Assembly: GCF_039649665.1 (NCBI RefSeq)
Contig: NZ_JBDJAW010000005.1
Location: 186,001 to 250,000 of the forward strand
Direction of reading: 5' to 3'
DNA: 64,000 bases
DNA from: Microbispora sp. ZYX-F-249
GTDB taxonomy: Bacteria; Actinomycetota; Actinomycetes; Streptosporangiales; Streptosporangiaceae
Below are positions 42,835 to 50,645 of the stretch, piece after piece (within the stretch, counting starts at the first letter, position 1; every line of letters begins with the position of its first letter). The position numbers and the translations under genes are program-made. The notes below the pieces were generated by a model. That model was not told the origin of the DNA and made no database searches. It worked only from the letters and a program-made list of their open reading frames with translations.

Positions 42835-43046
42835 GAGGAATTCCTTTCTCATCGGCGACCATGTCACCGAATTCGCGACCGACCGTTTTCCGAGAAGCTG
42901 TCCGCGAATCGCGCCGACTACCTTCCGGAAGGCCGCCGAAATTCCTGGTGATTCGCTGACCGGTACGTTGCCGAAGCTACAAGCGCGCTGGTCAAGGGGC
43001 AAGAGACAAGCAACTAGAGTGCGGCCGGGATCACCCGGACGATCGG

Positions 43047-43106
43047 TAGGGGTATCGAAAGTTGTAGATCCGGTACAACCTCCCGGGCGGCCCCCTTAAC
43101 GCCCCC
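43047..43106. promoter_or_regulatory. Motif cluster between leuA-like and UbiA genes
   Basis: TAGGGGT (43047-43053, reverse of ACCCCTA), a perfect inverted repeat GTTGTA-N7-TACAAC (43061-43079) and TTAACGCCCCC (43096-43106). The same ACCCCTA and TAACGCCCCC strings occur together upstream of the chorismate-mutase/ATP-grasp pair at 62373-62387. This suggests a shared activator. Confidence 0.5.
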
Positions 43107-43131
43107 CTGAATCGGACACATACTCCGGATC

Positions 43132-44079
43132 ATGTCGATCAATAGAGCAGTATTCCCGGCTATTTCGATTTCGCCTTTCCGAATCCTCGGAATGTGCGTG
43201 ACCGAGGCACGCCCGTCCGTTCTCGCCATCTTCTTCCTGCGGTTCGCCGCGGGAGCGGCGCTGGACGCCGGCCTCGCCCCCGCCGACCCGTTCCGCTTCG
43301 TGGCGGGGGCCGTGGTGTGGCAGTGCGCGATCTTCTTCGTCTACCTGTTCAACGGCGTGACGGACATGCGGGAGGACCGCGTGAACGGCTCACACCGGCC
43401 CATCGCCCGCGGCGACCTCGACGCCGGCCTGGCCCTGATCGTCGCCTGGACCGCCGCCGCGGCCGCCCTGCTCGGCGCGCTGCTGCTGGGCGGAGCGATG
43501 ATCTGGCTGGTCACGGCGGTGCTCGTGCTGGGCTACCTCTACTCGGCGCCGCCCTTCCCGCTGAAGAGATGGTCGAGCGCCACCGTCGTGGTCGGCGGCG
43601 TTGCCGGTCTGCTCTCCTACTGCGCGGGCTACACCTCCTGCGGGACCGCCCCCACCGGGCGTGAGGCGATCGCGCTGCCCGCGTTCGCCCTCGCGGCCTC
43701 GCTGTGGATGGGGCTGGTCGGCACGCCGGCGAAGGACCTGCCCGACATCGCGGGAGACCGCTCCGCCGGACGGGCCTCGTTCGCGGTGAGCCACGGAGAA
43801 TGGCCGGTCAGGCTGCTGTTGTCGGCCGTCGCCGCCTCCGTCGCGATCGCTTTCTGCGCGGTCGCGCTGCTAATGCGGGTGCCGCTCGGCATGGCGCCGG
43901 CCGCGATGCTCTCCGGCGCCACGCTGCTCGCCGTCGTCACCCTTACGCCGCTTTCCCGGGGGTCCCGGGTGCGCCGCCGCCTGCCCTACCGGGCGTTCAT
44001 GACGACGCAATACGCTGTGCATTTGGCTGTTCTTCTCCCGCTGGTGTCACAATTCTTATTGTCTGGGCGTGCGGCTTAG
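43132..44079 (+). CDS. UbiA-family membrane prenyltransferase
   Basis: 315 residues from an ATG at 43132; an ATG at 43192 is an alternative. About eight membrane helices. Both prenyl-diphosphate/Mg sites are visible: NGVTDMREDRVNGSHRP (first Asp-rich motif) and DLPDIAGDRSAGR (second). UbiA enzymes attach a prenyl group to an aromatic or similar acceptor. There is no quinone-biosynthesis context here, so a cluster-specific acceptor such as an aminophenylalanine derivative is possible. The histidine-kinase gene follows after 6 bp, so the three genes to 45919 are one operon. Confidence 0.88.
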   Translation: MSINRAVFPAISISPFRILGMCVTEARPSVLAIFFLRFAAGAALDAGLAPADPFRFVAGAVVWQCAIFFVYLFNGVTDMREDRVNGSHRPIARGDLDAGLALIVAWTAAAAALLGALLLGGAMIWLVTAVLVLGYLYSAPPFPLKRWSSATVVVGGVAGLLSYCAGYTSCGTAPTGREAIALPAFALAASLWMGLVGTPAKDLPDIAGDRSAGRASFAVSHGEWPVRLLLSAVAASVAIAFCAVALLMRVPLGMAPAAMLSGATLLAVVTLTPLSRGSRVRRRLPYRAFMTTQYAVHLAVLLPLVSQFLLSGRAA

Positions 44080-44085
44080 TCCAGG

Positions 44086-45210
44086 ATGGAGGCACTCGTC
44101 CGCTTCCTCTCGGAGGGTCCATTGGCGGGAGATGGAGAACTGGGACCGGAGGTCCCGGACTTCGAGGGTTTCCTCGAAGCGCATCGCTCCGAGATTCTGG
44201 AAGCGTACGCACGGAACCTGGCGGCACTGGACAGCCCGATCAGCCGCGACCCGACCGCCCTGCGGCAGGCGCTGGCGAACGCCGAGCAGATCCTCGACGA
44301 CGTCGCGGAGACGCTGCGGTCCGGCAGCATCAGGGTGGGCGACTCCCACAAGATCATCGCCTGGGAGGTGGGGGCGACCAGGGCGGCGAACGGGGTCCAC
44401 CCGGACGAGTCGCTCCGCGCGGCGTCGGTGTGGTTCCAGGCGGTCGTGACCTGCCTGCTGGAGCGCATGCCCGGCGACGGCGAGTCGATGCGGCTGCTCA
44501 CGCTGGTCGTGCTGGGGCTGGAGCGCAGCATCACGTCACGGATCAGGGAGGCCTCGGCCAGCTACTCGAGCTTCCTGCTGGACAAGGTCCACGAGGCCCA
44601 GATCGAGGAGCGCCGCCGGATCGCCCGCGAACTGCACGACCGTATCGGGCACGGCCTCAGCGTCGCCAACAAGCAGCTCGAGCTGTACGACGTGCACCGG
44701 GCGAACAAGCCCGCGACGGCGACCGCCAAGGTGGAGACCGCCCAGCAGGCCATCCTGGAGACCATGCACAACCTGCGCGCGGTCACCAGCGAGCTGCACC
44801 CGCAGGAGCCGCTGAACAGCCTGGAGAAGGCCCTGCTGTACTACCTCGAGACCGTGGACATGGACGAGGTGGACATCCGCCTGCGGGTCAGCGGGGACGA
44901 GACGTGGGCCTCTCCGACCGTCCGCGACGAGTCCTTCCTCATCCTGCGCGAGGCGGCCAGGAACGCGCTCAGCCACGGCAACCCCAGCAAGGTGCTGATC
45001 CGGGTCGACTTCGCCCCGCACGAGCTGCGCGCGTCCGTGGACGACGACGGCCTCGGGTTCGCGGAGGGCTGCGGCCGGTCGGACGGCGTGGGCCTGCTGT
45101 CGATGCAGGAGCGCGCCGCGATCATCGGCGGGACGACCACCATCACGAGCAGGCCGGGCCACGGCACGCACGTCGAACTGTACGTGCCCTTCTCAGGGCT
45201 CACCGCATGA
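44086..45210 (+). CDS. Soluble NarL-type sensor histidine kinase
   Basis: 374 residues from an ATG at 44086. No membrane helix. The N-terminal ~170 residues are helical, with a four-helix sensor-like pattern (DDVAETLRSGSIRVGDSHK, ESMRLLTLVVLGLERSI). HisKA_3 follows (RRRIARELHDRIGHGLSVANKQLELYDV by its ends RRRIAREL and LELYDV; phosphoacceptor H184), then the HATPase (REAARNALSHGNPSK, DDDGLGF, GVGLLSMQERAAIIGG). It would sense a cytoplasmic signal. Its stop is 16 bp before the response regulator. Confidence 0.9.
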   Translation: MEALVRFLSEGPLAGDGELGPEVPDFEGFLEAHRSEILEAYARNLAALDSPISRDPTALRQALANAEQILDDVAETLRSGSIRVGDSHKIIAWEVGATRAANGVHPDESLRAASVWFQAVVTCLLERMPGDGESMRLLTLVVLGLERSITSRIREASASYSSFLLDKVHEAQIEERRRIARELHDRIGHGLSVANKQLELYDVHRANKPATATAKVETAQQAILETMHNLRAVTSELHPQEPLNSLEKALLYYLETVDMDEVDIRLRVSGDETWASPTVRDESFLILREAARNALSHGNPSKVLIRVDFAPHELRASVDDDGLGFAEGCGRSDGVGLLSMQERAAIIGGTTTITSRPGHGTHVELYVPFSGLTA

Positions 45211-45226
45211 CCCGATCGGGGACAAC

Positions 45227-45919
45227 ATGATCACTATCGCCGTCATCGACGACCACGCGCTCTTCCGCGAGGGCCTGCGCGAGATCCTGGAGGCCCAGGA
45301 TGACTTCGAGGTCGTCGGCGAGGCGGGCGACTCGCACGGGGCCGTGGCCCTGGTCGAGCGGGAGCGGCCCGACGTGGTCCTCCTGGACGTCGAGATCCCC
45401 GGCGACGACGCCACGCAGACCGTGGCCCGCATGCGTCAGATCTCGCCCGAGTCGCAGATCATCATCCTCAGCATGTACGACGGCCCCCAGCTGCTCAGCC
45501 GCCTGCTGGCGGCGGGCATCCGCGGCTACCTGCTCAAGAGCGTGCACCGCCAGGAGCTGGTCTCGGCCGTCAGGAGCGTCAGGGACGAGCCCGACCGGCT
45601 CGTGCTCGCCGTCTCGCGCGACTCCTTCGCCCAGGTGCAGGGGGGCGGGTCGAAGGTGGTGCTGACCGACAGGGAGCGGGAGATCCTCGAGCTCGCCGCC
45701 CAGGCGCTGAGCAACTACCAGATCGCCACCCGGCTCACGCTCACCGAGGCGACGATCAAGCGGCACCTGCACAACATCTTCACCAAGCTCGGCGCCGTCT
45801 CCCGGATCGACGCGGTCAACAAGGCACTGGCCGCCTCGCTCATCACGCCGCGCCGCGACCAGCCGGCGCCCCGGCCCCGCCCCAACCCGGGCATGCGGGG
45901 GCAGCGGTCGTTCCCCTGA
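45227..45919 (+). CDS. LuxR-family response regulator
   Basis: 230 residues. The ATG at 45227 follows GGGGA. Receiver: IAVIDDHALFREGL, phosphorylatable D54 in VVLLDVEIPGDD, and Lys in GYLLKSVHRQE. LuxR helix-turn-helix near residues 145-200 (LTDREREILELAAQALSNYQ...ATIKRHLHNIFTKLGA). The C-terminus is basic and proline-rich (PAPRPRPNPGMRGQRSFP). It is the partner of the soluble kinase. Being co-transcribed with a prenyltransferase in the cluster, it probably regulates cluster genes. Confidence 0.92.
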   Translation: MITIAVIDDHALFREGLREILEAQDDFEVVGEAGDSHGAVALVERERPDVVLLDVEIPGDDATQTVARMRQISPESQIIILSMYDGPQLLSRLLAAGIRGYLLKSVHRQELVSAVRSVRDEPDRLVLAVSRDSFAQVQGGGSKVVLTDREREILELAAQALSNYQIATRLTLTEATIKRHLHNIFTKLGAVSRIDAVNKALAASLITPRRDQPAPRPRPNPGMRGQRSFP

Positions 45920-45939
45920 CCCGCGGACGCCGGAGATCC

Positions 45940-46857
45940 TCAGTCGTCGTGCAGGGGAAACGTCCCGGCGAGGCGGGCCTTGACCGGCTCGGGCAGCAGG
46001 ATGCCGGTCGCGGTGAGGTTCATCTCCAGGTGGACCAGGTCACGCGTGCTCGGCACCGGCACGATGTCGTCGCCCTGCGCCAGCAGCCAGGCGATGGCCA
46101 GCCGGCCCATGCCGACGTCCATGTCGGCCGCCACCCGCTGGGCGTCGCGCAGCCGCAGCAGCTCGGTCTCCAGGCTCTGCGGTGAGAAGCGCGGGTCGCG
46201 GCGGCGCACGTCTCCCGTGCCGAGCTGAACCGGCGAGGTGATCCTGCCGGTCAGGAAGCCCCGGCCGAGCGGCCGGCCGGCGATGACGCCCATCCCCAGC
46301 TCCCGCGCCACCGGCAGCAGCTCCCGCTCCGCCCGGCGCCGCCACAGGGAGTACTCCACCGCGACCGCGGCGACGGGGCGCGCCGCGTGCGCGCGCCGCA
46401 ACCGCTTTCCGTCCAGCCCGCGGACGCCGATGTGCGCGATCTTCCCGGCGTCCTGGAGACGGCCGGCGGCCCCCATCGTCTCCTCGATCGGCGCGTCGCC
46501 GGCGCCGGGGTCCACCACGAACAGGTCGATCCGCTCGACGCCCAGGCGGGACAGCGAGGCGTCGCAGGCCCTGTCGAGGTCCTCGGGGCGGCAGAGGCGG
46601 CCGCTCGGGCCCGGACCGGGGCCGGTCGCGATCAGGGCCTCGTCACGCCGGTGCGCGACGGCCTTGCCCACCAGGCGCTCGGCCTCGCCTCCGCCGTCGG
46701 TCAGGTCAATCAGGGACACGCCGCCGTCGAGCGCGCGCCGGACGACCCGCATCGCCTCGTCGGGGTCGGCGGGGCCGTACGCGCCGGTCAGCGCGGTGCA
46801 GCCGAGCCCGAGGCTCGCGGCGACGAGTCCCTGCCCGCCGAGGCTCACGCTCCGCAT
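45940..46857 (-). CDS. Aldo/keto reductase-family protein lacking catalytic residues
   Basis: 305 residues from an ATG at 46857. The TIM-barrel AKR pattern is clear: LGLGCTALTGAYGPADPDEAMRVVRRALDGGVSLID (ends LGLGCTAL and GVSLID), PIEETMGAAGRLQDAGKIAHIGV, and the C-terminal VPVPSTRDLVHLEMNL NADPH region. The catalytic tetrad is broken. Asp51 is present, but the Tyr site reads DLTDGGGEAE with no Tyr. The Lys site is ATG instead of ATK (Gly79). The usual His is Asp116. It is probably a pseudoenzyme, a binding protein, or an enzyme with another chemistry. It is convergent with the response regulator, with a separate upstream region containing an ACCCCTA motif. Confidence 0.8.
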   Translation of the reverse strand: MRSVSLGGQGLVAASLGLGCTALTGAYGPADPDEAMRVVRRALDGGVSLIDLTDGGGEAERLVGKAVAHRRDEALIATGPGPGPSGRLCRPEDLDRACDASLSRLGVERIDLFVVDPGAGDAPIEETMGAAGRLQDAGKIAHIGVRGLDGKRLRRAHAARPVAAVAVEYSLWRRRAERELLPVARELGMGVIAGRPLGRGFLTGRITSPVQLGTGDVRRRDPRFSPQSLETELLRLRDAQRVAADMDVGMGRLAIAWLLAQGDDIVPVPSTRDLVHLEMNLTATGILLPEPVKARLAGTFPLHDD

Positions 46858-47005
46858 GACGCCGCCCGCGACCGGCGTGGCCGTGACTGCTTGAAGGGCT
46901 TCGATATCGCTTCGTCATTCACGTGGACACCGCTGGAAGTAATGGAGGTATGAGAAACGCGAGGATGCACCCGATAACTCTCGGATCGCACGAGGCGGAT
47001 TTTCC

Positions 47006-47012
47006 ACCCCTA
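47006..47012. promoter_or_regulatory. ACCCCTA motif upstream of the AKR gene
   Basis: Lies in an AT-rich stretch (ACCCCTATTTTTCCCC) between the cupin and AKR genes. It is one of four ACCCCTA occurrences I found in the cluster's intergenic regions. Confidence 0.4.
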
Positions 47013-47040
47013 TTTTTCCCCACCGCTACGACCGGTCGTG

Positions 47041-47820
47041 CTACAAATCCGGCAAATCATCGGTCAGATATGCCGGCATTCCGGCGACGGAACCGCCGAA
47101 CACGACGAAGCGGCTGGCGAGGTGGCCCGAGTGGGGGTTGCGGGCGCCGTGCCGGACACCCGGCGGCGCGAAGACGCCGTCGCCCGGCCCCAGGTCCACC
47201 CAGCGGTCGTGCAGGTAGAACTGTCCCTCGCCCTCGAAGACGAAGTACACCGCCTCGTTCTCCTCGTGCGGGCGGACGCCGAGCGTCTCCCCCGGCTGCA
47301 TGATGCCGCAGCGCAGGCAGAGTCCCGCACGGCCGGCCCCCGGCCGGAACAGGACGTTCGCGGCGGGCGGGGTCAGCCAGGTCTCGCCGTTCCACAGCGA
47401 GCGGAACGGGGCCGGGCCGGTGCCGGGCCGGACGGCGCCCGCCGTGCCGCCTCCCGACGGCACGGCGCTCCAGACGTAGACGGTCATCTCCCGGTCGCCG
47501 GCCGACAGGGAGTACGTGCTGCCGGCGGGCGAGTGCAGCGCCGAGGCGGCGCGCATCCGGCTGATCTCGTAGCCGACGGTGCCGACGCCCGCCCCGGCCA
47601 GCACGACCGCGATCTGCTCGGCGGCCGCCGCGCCGGGCGGTGACCACTGACGTCCCGCGGGGATGCGGACGGCGTCGACGGCGGCGTGCCGCGCGCCGGT
47701 GTGCGGGCCGGTCACCGGGCTCACGAAGCAGTCGCCGTGGCGCCGATACTCCAGCTCCGCGGCCCGCAGCACGGCGCCGGTCTTTTTCCTGGCGCCGGTC
47801 TCTTGCCTGGTCAGGTTCAT
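47041..47820 (-). CDS. Bicupin protein
   Basis: 259 residues. The ATG at 47820 follows GGGAGAG, 14 bp after the MFS gene. Two beta-barrel cupin halves: an N-terminal one with PHTGARHAAVDAVRIPAG and AEQIAVVLAGAG, and a C-terminal one with metal ligands in RPHEENEAVYFVFEGEGQFYLHD (ends RPHEENE and FYLHD) and APPGVRHGARNP. The bacilysin cluster also has a bicupin (BacB) beside an ATP-grasp ligase and MFS exporter, so a tailoring isomerase or oxygenase role is plausible. The reaction is unknown. It is last in the minus-strand operon. Confidence 0.8.
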   Translation of the reverse strand: MNLTRQETGARKKTGAVLRAAELEYRRHGDCFVSPVTGPHTGARHAAVDAVRIPAGRQWSPPGAAAAEQIAVVLAGAGVGTVGYEISRMRAASALHSPAGSTYSLSAGDREMTVYVWSAVPSGGGTAGAVRPGTGPAPFRSLWNGETWLTPPAANVLFRPGAGRAGLCLRCGIMQPGETLGVRPHEENEAVYFVFEGEGQFYLHDRWVDLGPGDGVFAPPGVRHGARNPHSGHLASRFVVFGGSVAGMPAYLTDDLPDL

Positions 47821-47834
47821 CGGGCTCTCCCGGG

Positions 47835-49109
47835 TCACGCCCGCGCGAGTTCGGCGCGGGCGGCGGAGGGGGTGAGGATCGCGCGGTACTGCCAGATGAT
47901 CACCAGGCCGAAGACCCCGTACAGCGCGGCCATGCCCCACGGCGGGAGGACCGAGCCGACCGTGATGCACAGCGACGCGACGACCAGGGCCACCCGGATG
48001 TTGAGGTTGTAGACCGCCATGTAGCGGGTGCGCGACGCGGCCGGGACCATGTCGGCGAGCAGCGCCTGCCTGACCGGCACGTCCATGAGCTCGCCCACGG
48101 TGAGCACCAGCGCGGCCACGAGCAGGACCCAGCCGGTGTCGCTGACGGCCAGCACCATGTATCCGGCCGTGAACAGCCCGGCACCGGCGTACATCCGGAC
48201 GCGGTCCGGCACCCGGCGCAGCACCAGATGCGCGACGAGCGCGAGCGCCACGACGAGGACGGTGTTCTCCGCGCGGAGGATGCCGAGCATCTCCACCCCG
48301 TCCACCCGGACCGCCCAGGACCCGATCGCCAGCAGGTTCTGCTCCGGCAGGTCCCTGGCCAGCCGTACGCCGATGTAGTTGATCAGTTGCAGCTCGATGG
48401 ACATGAACAGCGTGGCGGCCACCAGCAGCCGGCCGAAGGCCCGGTCCTGGAGCACCAGCCGGTAGCCGGAGGCGAAGTCCCGCAGGATGGAGCCGCGTGG
48501 CCGGGCCGGTGCGCCGCTTTCCTCCTCGGTCTGGTCCGGCTTGGTCTCCGCGATCAGGAAGTACGTGACCGCGGCGATCACGACCGTGCCCGCGGCGGCC
48601 AGGGCGAGCAGCAGCGTGAAGTGGCCGTTGTAGAGGAAACCGCCGAGCAACGCGCCGAAGGCCAGCGCGAGGTTGATCGACCAGTAGTTGATCGTGTAGA
48701 CGAGCTTGCGGCTCTCGGGGGTCGTGACGTCGAGGATCATCGCGTCGTTGGCCGGCATCGCGAAGCTCGCGGCGAACTTGTTGACGAGGTAGCCGCAGTA
48801 GACGAGCGCCGGGCTGTGCCAGGCGGGCGAGTCGGCGACCGCCATCAGCGCGAACGTCAGGCAGACGCCGGTCTCGCCGAGCAGCAGCGTGCGCCGCCGC
48901 CCGCGGGTGTCGGACATGTGCCCGCCCGCCAGCGTGCCGACGACGCCGAGCACCATGACGGTCACGACCAGCACGCCCGCGACCGCCACGCCGTACTCGA
49001 AGGCGAGGTAGATGGCCATGAACGACATGACCATCGAGTCGAGCAGGCGCTGCAGGAACCCGACCGCGATGCGGATCCTCAGATTGGGATGGAGCCCGGC
49101 CAGGTTCAC
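47835..49109 (-). CDS. MFS exporter
   Basis: 424 residues. The GTG at 49109 overlaps the ATP-grasp stop by four bases (GTGA). Twelve hydrophobic helices. The MFS loop-2/3 motif is GGHMSDTRGRRRTLLLGE, and a further conserved motif is MPANDAMILDVTTPESRK. A central cytoplasmic loop is charged (ETKPDQTEEESGAPARPRG). It is translationally coupled to the ligase, which suggests export of the ligated product and self-protection. Confidence 0.9.
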   Translation of the reverse strand: MNLAGLHPNLRIRIAVGFLQRLLDSMVMSFMAIYLAFEYGVAVAGVLVVTVMVLGVVGTLAGGHMSDTRGRRRTLLLGETGVCLTFALMAVADSPAWHSPALVYCGYLVNKFAASFAMPANDAMILDVTTPESRKLVYTINYWSINLALAFGALLGGFLYNGHFTLLLALAAAGTVVIAAVTYFLIAETKPDQTEEESGAPARPRGSILRDFASGYRLVLQDRAFGRLLVAATLFMSIELQLINYIGVRLARDLPEQNLLAIGSWAVRVDGVEMLGILRAENTVLVVALALVAHLVLRRVPDRVRMYAGAGLFTAGYMVLAVSDTGWVLLVAALVLTVGELMDVPVRQALLADMVPAASRTRYMAVYNLNIRVALVVASLCITVGSVLPPWGMAALYGVFGLVIIWQYRAILTPSAARAELARA

Positions 49110-50332
49110 GACGGCACGCCCGCCCCGGCCGCGACGGGCTCGGCCACCTCGGCGCGTACGAGCGAGTGGACGTGCCGCGCCCGCGCGACGGCCTGCTCCT
49201 CGGTCTCCCCGGTCACCACGACGAAGCCGTGCCGGGTGCGCCAGTCGACCGTCTCCGGGATCCGGTCGCCGGGCCGGAAGGGGAACTCCAGCATGTCCAC
49301 GAAGTCGAGCGCCCTGGCCTCCTCCACGCCCGCGACGGCGCGGACCTCGCCGGGGGTCAGGCTGAAGTAGGAGATGTGGGCGACCGCCCGGCGCTCCACC
49401 GTGCCCGGCGGCCTGCCGCCGAGGATCCGGAAGACGGCCCGCTCGATGTCGAGCCCGGTGGCGAGCTGCACCAGACGCGGGATCTGGTCGCCGCCGAGCC
49501 GCGCCTGCGACTCGACGATGCGGGGGCCGGCCGCGGTCCAGATGATCTCGGTGTGGGCCGGGCCGGTCTGGTATCCGGTCAGCCGCAGCATCTCGGCCGT
49601 CAGCTCGGCCATCGCCGCCGTGTCGGGCCCGGCCTGCGCGGGATGCACGTGCCCGGCCTCGACGAACAGCGGCGGCGGGCCGAGCACCTTGCGGGTGACG
49701 CCCACGATCTGGTGGCGGCCGTGGTCGCTGAGCGACTCCACGCTGTATTCGGGGCCGCGCAGATACTCCTCCACCAGGACCGGGCCGCGATAGCCGTAGG
49801 AGTCGAGCAGCGCGCCCCATTCGGCGACCTGGCCGGGCTCGCGCAGCAGGTACACGCCCCGGCTGCCGGCCAGCTCGGTCGGCTTGACGACCACGGGGAG
49901 CTCGAAGCCGCCGAGCAGGCCGGGCACGTCCTGCCAGCGCGCCGCGTGGGCGAACCGCACCGGGGACACGCCGTGCTCGGCGAGCAGCCGGCGCAGCTGG
50001 AGCTTGTCGTTGAGCAGTTCGACCGACCTGGCCGGGTTGACCGCCTTACCCAGGTCCTCCGCGATGCGGTAGGTGGCGAGCATGCTCTCCTCGGCCCCGA
50101 TGTGGTAGACGAGGTCGGCGCCGAAGTCGCGCACGGCCTGCCGTACGGACCGGTCGAACGCGACGGGGTCGGCGAAGTCGGTCAGCACGAGGGCGTCGGC
50201 GAGGTCGGCGATGCCGGCCAGGTAGTCCGGCGTCTGCAGGGTGGGATCCCAGATCGCGCAGATCCGGTGCCCCTCCTCACGGGCCTTGATGACGAACGCC
50301 CGGTAGGGCATGACCATCACGAGGTCGCTCAT
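49106..50332 (-). CDS. ATP-grasp carboxylate-amine ligase
   Basis: 408 residues. The ATG at 50332 follows GAGAGGAGG. An N-terminal Rossmann-like lid, then the ATP-grasp core: a LPVVVKPTELAGSRGVYLL glycine-rich loop, LVEEYLRGPEYSVESLS, and Mg ligands in GPAHTEIIWTAAGPRIVESQARLGGDQ (ends GPAHTEI and LGGDQ). Such ligases (BacD, L-amino-acid ligases, PGM1 of pheganomycin) activate a carboxylate as acyl phosphate and couple it to an amine. A 31-codon gene with its own ribosome-binding site lies 37 bp upstream, and an exporter is overlapped downstream. The natural substrates could be an aminophenylalanine-derived acid plus a free amino acid or a peptide. Confidence 0.92.
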   Translation of the reverse strand: MSDLVMVMPYRAFVIKAREEGHRICAIWDPTLQTPDYLAGIADLADALVLTDFADPVAFDRSVRQAVRDFGADLVYHIGAEESMLATYRIAEDLGKAVNPARSVELLNDKLQLRRLLAEHGVSPVRFAHAARWQDVPGLLGGFELPVVVKPTELAGSRGVYLLREPGQVAEWGALLDSYGYRGPVLVEEYLRGPEYSVESLSDHGRHQIVGVTRKVLGPPPLFVEAGHVHPAQAGPDTAAMAELTAEMLRLTGYQTGPAHTEIIWTAAGPRIVESQARLGGDQIPRLVQLATGLDIERAVFRILGGRPPGTVERRAVAHISYFSLTPGEVRAVAGVEEARALDFVDMLEFPFRPGDRIPETVDWRTRHGFVVVTGETEEQAVARARHVHSLVRAEVAEPVAAGAGVPS

Positions 50333-50369
50333 CCGGGATCCTCCTCTCTTGCTGTGGCGGCGGTCGGGG

Positions 50370-50465
50370 TCAGTAGGGCAGCTCGCGGCCGGACGGCGTG
50401 CGGAGGTCGGGCGAGTTCGGCTGGGGTTTGCCTGCCGGCTTTCTCACGCGGATGCGACGTGTCAT
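50370..50465 (-). CDS. 31-residue peptide, candidate ATP-grasp substrate
   Basis: The ATG at 50465 is preceded by GGAGGG with a six-base spacing, one of the strongest ribosome-binding sites in the window. The frame ends in TGA at 50372-50370. The ATP-grasp start follows after 37 bp on the same strand. The peptide begins MTRRIRVRKP and ends SGRELPY. It is basic at the N-terminus, rich in Pro, Arg and Ser, and has no Cys. In the pheganomycin pathway a ribosomal peptide is joined to a nonproteinogenic amino acid by an ATP-grasp ligase, so this may be a precursor. Chance translation or a leader role are alternatives. I do not recognise the sequence. Confidence 0.55.
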   Translation of the reverse strand: MTRRIRVRKPAGKPQPNSPDLRTPSGRELPY

Positions 50466-50645
50466 CGAAATCCCTCCGAATCCCCGTAGGAGCCTGTTTC
50501 GCCGGCCCTGTGACCAGCACGCTGGCACGCGTCCAGGGCCGCCACAACGGCCGCGCACCCTAATGACCGGGCCGGATGACGGAAGGGGCACACGGCCTAC
50601 AACTTTGGTTACGCCGCAGTGCTACGAAAATGGTGCTGCGAAAAT

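Noticed and set aside
46941-46980. A very short plus-strand ORF after GGAGG between the AKR and cupin genes.
   Set aside because: The ATG is one base from the GGAGG, or the frame ends after three codons; neither is a credible gene.
50329-50547. A longer overlapping frame (72 codons) across the small-peptide region.
   Set aside because: It lacks a ribosome-binding site and overlaps the ATP-grasp start out of frame; the 31-codon frame has the strong GGAGGG site.
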